DNA of 64,000 nucleotides from Nitrospira sp. MA-1 (lineage in GTDB: Bacteria > Nitrospirota > Nitrospiria > Nitrospirales > UBA8639). The notes under the pieces are model-generated. The model had not been told where the DNA came from and did no database searches. It saw only the letters and a list, made by a program, of their open reading frames with translations. Positions 60,703 through 64,000 of the stretch are shown in pieces. The stretch's first letter is position 1. Every line of letters begins with the position of its first letter. The position numbers and the translations under genes are program-made. Location: assembly GCA_032139905.1 (NCBI GenBank), contig JAQJDB010000007.1:372001-436000 (forward strand), given 5' to 3'.

Positions 60703-61098
60703 ATGAGTAAACTACTTATTATCGACCCCGATTCGGATTCACAAAAGACATTGGAACGTCTCTGTGATGGGTATGGAGTAGAGAGTGTCATTGCGGGAAA
60801 TCTTTCAGACGGCATTTGTCTCTATACCCAAGGATCCATCGATTGTATCGTCATAGACTTATTTCTCGAACAGAAAAGCGGGTTTTCGTTTATTGCCGAA
60901 ATCACCTCCCAAGACAGTCATCCTCTGATTATTGCAACATTTTCAGCCGCTTGCGCCCCAAAGTTCAATATTAGAAGATTTGCCCATTTGCTGGGGGCGT
61001 CTTACGCCTTCGAAAAACCCCTTAACCCCAGGTTATTTCTTCAGGCCATTGGTGATCTGGTGTCATACATTCGCATTGAGCGAGACAAAGGCTATTAA
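60703..61098 (+). CDS. Stand-alone response regulator receiver
   Basis: 131 residues from ATG 60703 (a GTG lies directly before). Receiver motifs: LLIIDPDSDSQKTLERL, phospho-acceptor Asp in DCIVIDLFLEQKSGFSF, Thr in LIIATFSAAC and Lys in YAFEKPLNP. No output domain. An ACGGTT-N4-CAGTT sequence at 60609-60623 resembles the shared promoter element with one base less spacing but was not scored as a match. Partner kinase unknown; a kinase gene lies 1.4 kb away. Confidence 0.85.
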   Translation: MSKLLIIDPDSDSQKTLERLCDGYGVESVIAGNLSDGICLYTQGSIDCIVIDLFLEQKSGFSFIAEITSQDSHPLIIATFSAACAPKFNIRRFAHLLGASYAFEKPLNPRLFLQAIGDLVSYIRIERDKGY

Positions 61099-61210
61099 AA
61101 CATAAGACGGTCAGGAAAAATTCGTCTACCACAGCTCTTCACGCTCTGTTCACCATATGTAATCGTGGTCCCATTCTTCTAAATATATTCAGATACCTGT
61201 TAGAGAAACG

Positions 61211-62146
61211 TTAGGCCATCTGCAGATCCCGAGAATAACGGTGCCCCGTTTTATTCCTCGAAGAAGGTTTTGACCCATGAGCCCCATGAGCCCGCCATGA
61301 AATCTCTTCATCCTTTAACGAATGAGGAGAAACATGAAAATTTAAAGTGATAGTGGGGTCGAGGAGAAATGAGTCGCCAATCCGGGTAATGACGTTCATA
61401 CAGGAAAGGCAGAGAGGTAGATGCCACATCCGGTAATCAAATCCGTATCCCTCTCTGAGCATTTCGTGCCATTTGGAATCTTCGAGACAGGGATAGTACG
61501 GGGGGTCGCTTTTTCGATAAAAAGGCAACAATTCTTGTAAATTGTCCCGGACCTGTTGATTGAATAATTCAGGGTTGGCCCCTTGGTTTTCCACTAAAGA
61601 TTGGACGTCTTGCGTGGTTAATCCAACCTCTTCTGTCGCTTGAAACCACCCCTTTTGCCGCCATCGCGCAAAGTTTTTATAAATGCGTTGGGTCTGGCCT
61701 TCTTCCAAACCGAGAAGGAATCCGACCTCGACCGGTTTCATACCATACAGGTGGTAGAACAGACAGATCAAACCGTCCCGACTCAGTACGGCTCGATTAA
61801 GCAGGCCATCCAAGTACCGGTACAAAATCGGATTGGATGTCGATGACGCCTTGGATTCCTGGGGTCTTCCAAAATAATCGGATATGAATCCATCCAAAAG
61901 CAGGGAAGGCCGGCAGGGGAGTTGGGAAGGACAGTATTCGATAAACCGTTCAACCAGATCAAAGGAAAGACGCAACAATAATTTTTCATGTGCCGAATTG
62001 TCCGCCCATTGCCCCATATCTTGCAAAATACGCCGGATATGGTTCGAAGAACGTTCGAGAAAGTAGGAAAAGTTTGCCGGAATGAACTGGTTGAATTCTT
62101 GAGGACTATTAATCACACCATTCATTGATGGAGATAAAGTTTTCAA
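61211..62146 (-). CDS. HTH protein resembling sigma-factor region 4
   Basis: 311 residues. Start TTG 62146 is decided by AAGGAGG seven bases upstream. A helical N-terminal half (FSYFLERSSNHIRRILQDMG) leads to LICLFYHLYGMKPVEVGFLL, GLEEGQTQRIYKNFARWRQK, an HTH resembling sigma-70 region 4. A C-terminal part contains CLSCM (a CxxC) and a Ser/Arg/Lys/His-rich end. No region 2 is recognisable, so it is not a standard sigma factor. It could be a DNA-binding regulator of this region. Confidence 0.6.
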   Translation of the reverse strand: MKTLSPSMNGVINSPQEFNQFIPANFSYFLERSSNHIRRILQDMGQWADNSAHEKLLLRLSFDLVERFIEYCPSQLPCRPSLLLDGFISDYFGRPQESKASSTSNPILYRYLDGLLNRAVLSRDGLICLFYHLYGMKPVEVGFLLGLEEGQTQRIYKNFARWRQKGWFQATEEVGLTTQDVQSLVENQGANPELFNQQVRDNLQELLPFYRKSDPPYYPCLEDSKWHEMLREGYGFDYRMWHLPLCLSCMNVITRIGDSFLLDPTITLNFHVSPHSLKDEEISWRAHGAHGSKPSSRNKTGHRYSRDLQMA

Positions 62147-62507
62147 CGTCGGCCTCCTTGCTGGGGGATAAAGAATGAATGAAACATAAATATCATTTCT
62201 TCAAATCATGCCATCTGTCTTGTTGTACAAATTAACGAAATGATCCTCCATTCCGTACTGTTAATATCCCTTGATTCTCCGGATCCCGACCCTAGGGAGG
62301 ACGTCCCCTCAATCAGGTTCCATGAAAGGGAAAAACTGAGAAAATCAGAGAGGGTGTTTCCCTCAAGCGGGTGAAACACCCTGATTTGTCAACTGAAAGA
62401 ATGGGACAGATGTGATAGGGTTGAGCCTGCGAATCTGGGGCATGAATCAAAAATCTGGTTTCTCTCCGTTAACCTGAGGGGCTCATACAGGTGAAAGGTC
62501 TTTTTCC
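62147..62507. other. Divergent intergenic stretch with hairpin
   Basis: AGGGTGTTTC (62351-62360) pairs with GAAACACCCT (62373-62382), extendable by AAATC/GATTT across a four-base bulge. It lies between a minus-strand HTH gene and the plus-strand kinase gene, so it may be a regulatory leader or an operator. No gene was found. Confidence 0.45.
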
Positions 62508-64000
62508 ATGATGTCATCAAACCAGATGGCAGAACTCATCCGGAATAAGGATTGGACGGATACTCCCTTGGGAGATAGAGCCAACTGGCCCCCTCAGCTC
62601 AAAACCTCCGTCCAAATAATTCTGGATTCGAGATTTCCTATGTTTATCTGGTGGGGAGAGCATCAGATCAATATTTATAACGATGCCTATATCCCGATGT
62701 TGGGAAATCGGCATCCGGAGGCCTTGGGGGAATGTGCCTCGAAAATTTGGGCAGATATTTGGGAGGTCATTGATCCGCAAGTGCAAATGGTGTTTCAGGA
62801 AGGTCGAGCAACCTGGAATGAAGACCTTCCGCTTTTTATGAGCAGATACGGGTTTTTGGAAGAAACCTTTTTTTCTTTTTCGTACAGTCCGATCAAGAAC
62901 GATCAGGGCATGGTCGTGGGTCTCTTCTGTGCCGTGACCGAAGAAACAGGTCGAGTCTTAAAGGGGCGAAGACTCGACACCCTCCGGCAAATTTCCAAGG
63001 TCACCGAACGGTCAGAGTCGGTTGAAGAAGTCTGCCGGTTGTCGGCGGATGTTCTTGCCCGGAGTTCGCTGGATATCCCCTTCAGTTTGATATATCTATG
63101 GGACGCTGAAGAGCGTCATGTGTGTTTGAGGGCACAGTCGGGATTGGCGCCGGAATCCTCCCTTGTTCCGAATCGCCTGGAGGTGGATGGAGATAATTTT
63201 TATCCACGGCCGTGGTGGCCGGTGTCCTTTTCGCCCAGGTGGGAGGAGGCCGCGTTTTCCATTACGGTTGATTTGGGTGCTTCTGCAGGAGTCTGGCCGG
63301 AGCCCTGTCGGCAGGGCATGGTCTTACCTTTACCATCGTGGGAGCGAGAAAAAAAAGCCGGATATCTGGTTGTGGGGACCAGTCCGAGATTAGCGGTGAA
63401 TGGGAGATATTTTGAGTTTCTGAACTTGCTCGCCAACGGGATTTCCGGTTCTATCAACCGGGCGCAGGCGCTGGCCGAAGAGCGGAAACGGAATGAAGCA
63501 TTGGCGGAACTGAATCGTGCCAAAACAGAATTTTTCAGCAACGTGAGCCACGAGTTTCGAACGCCGCTGACACTGATTCTCGGTTCCTTGGATGAGGCGA
63601 TGCACCCGACCACTTTCCCCACGGCTCCGGCTGTGGCGGTGGCCCACCGGAATGCTTTGCGGATGCTAAAGTTGGTGAACACGCTATTGGACTTTTCCAG
63701 CCTGGAAGCGGGCCGGATGAAGGCACTATTTGAACCGGTGGATGTAAGCGGATTGACAAGTGACCTGGCTTCGACATTTGAATCGGCCATGAAAAAAGCC
63801 GGCCTGGAATTTATTGTGTCCTGTTCCACGCTGTCTCAACCGGTCTATGTTGATCGAAGTTCCTGGGAAAAAATCATTCTGAACCTGCTTTCTAATGCTC
63901 TGAAATTCACGCTGCAAGGACGGGTTTACGTGGAAGTCATTCCTCATGCGGAAGGCGTGGATGTTCGGGTTGGGGATTCCGGGGTCGGTATGAATCGGGA
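62508..64000 (+). CDS. PAS-GAF sensor histidine kinase (runs off the window)
   Basis: The frame is open from ATG 62508 (or 62511) to the right edge, about 497 residues, without a stop. Order: a PAS-like domain at about 35-150 (FPMFIWWGEHQINIYNDAYI, then FFSFSYSPIKNDQGMVVGLF), then a GAF-like domain at about 160-310. The dimerisation domain follows with phospho-acceptor His in FFSNVSHEFRTPLTLILGSL, and the ATPase begins with N-box SWEKIILNLLSNALKFT and a G-box start GDSGVGMN. No transmembrane segment is seen, so it is cytoplasmic. The C-terminal end, perhaps with receiver domains, lies outside. Confidence 0.92.
   Translation, partial: MMSSNQMAELIRNKDWTDTPLGDRANWPPQLKTSVQIILDSRFPMFIWWGEHQINIYNDAYIPMLGNRHPEALGECASKIWADIWEVIDPQVQMVFQEGRATWNEDLPLFMSRYGFLEETFFSFSYSPIKNDQGMVVGLFCAVTEETGRVLKGRRLDTLRQISKVTERSESVEEVCRLSADVLARSSLDIPFSLIYLWDAEERHVCLRAQSGLAPESSLVPNRLEVDGDNFYPRPWWPVSFSPRWEEAAFSITVDLGASAGVWPEPCRQGMVLPLPSWEREKKAGYLVVGTSPRLAVNGRYFEFLNLLANGISGSINRAQALAEERKRNEALAELNRAKTEFFSNVSHEFRTPLTLILGSLDEAMHPTTFPTAPAVAVAHRNALRMLKLVNTLLDFSSLEAGRMKALFEPVDVSGLTSDLASTFESAMKKAGLEFIVSCSTLSQPVYVDRSSWEKIILNLLSNALKFTLQGRVYVEVIPHAEGVDVRVGDSGVGMNR

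Overview
This window looks like chromosomal DNA of a free-living Gram-negative bacterium, most likely a Nitrospira-like member of the Nitrospirota. That placement is an inference from gene content, moderate GC and lipoprotein/outer-membrane features. No rRNA, tRNA, CRISPR array, insertion sequence or phage module was seen. The content is dominated by stress-response and envelope genes, many of them small and many present as diverged paralogues.

Layout. 1-5.7 kb: end of an AI-2E-type permease, a DUF2254 membrane protein, a two-domain PRC-barrel protein, a coiled-coil membrane protein, a small lipoprotein, a 51-residue metallothionein, a secreted OB-like protein, a DUF1328 peptide and a receiver-DUF2934 fusion. 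5.7-9.7 kb: bacterial non-homologous end joining (Ku and three-domain LigD) with a small basic protein. 9.8-15 kb (minus strand): a secreted double-repeat protein, an envelope operon (171-aa helical protein, holin-like DUF1469, DUF3618, BrkB) and a frameshifted baeRF-like gene. 15-24.4 kb: a giant AsmA protein, a BON lipoprotein, a decayed paralogue of the 9.8 kb gene, secreted proteins and a HAD-phosphatase/P-loop ATPase fusion. 24.8-32.9 kb: HPII catalase divergent from a peroxiredoxin, an FG-GAP repeat protein, a zinc alcohol dehydrogenase, an SRPBCC protein and hemerythrin. 33.4-40.5 kb: twin DUF2238 proteins, an envelope protein, a ThDP enzyme, a sensory-rhodopsin-transducer homologue with a coupled 59-aa gene, and a Gfo/Idh oxidoreductase. 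40.7-50.6 kb: PRC-barrel proteins (one truncated), a DehI/alpha-beta hydrolase pair, an MBL-rhodanese protein and a cupin. 50.6-64 kb: M48 protease, receivers, a second two-domain PRC protein, G6PD, MgtC, MscS, AI-2E permease, several small proteins and the start of a sensor histidine kinase.

The main discovery candidate is a shared promoter architecture. Twelve sites carry AGGGTT-N5-CAGTT (or close variants), and in eleven of them a TANNNT-like -10 hexamer begins 36-38 bp after the first base. All lie about 60-105 bp upstream of a start codon and point toward it. The controlled genes include catalase, PRC-barrel proteins, the envelope operon, DehI, a DUF2892-type protein, a Gfo/Idh enzyme, a cupin and a 31-aa membrane peptide. 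Three divergent gene pairs carry back-to-back copies. This suggests one activator or sigma factor controlling a stress/envelope regulon.
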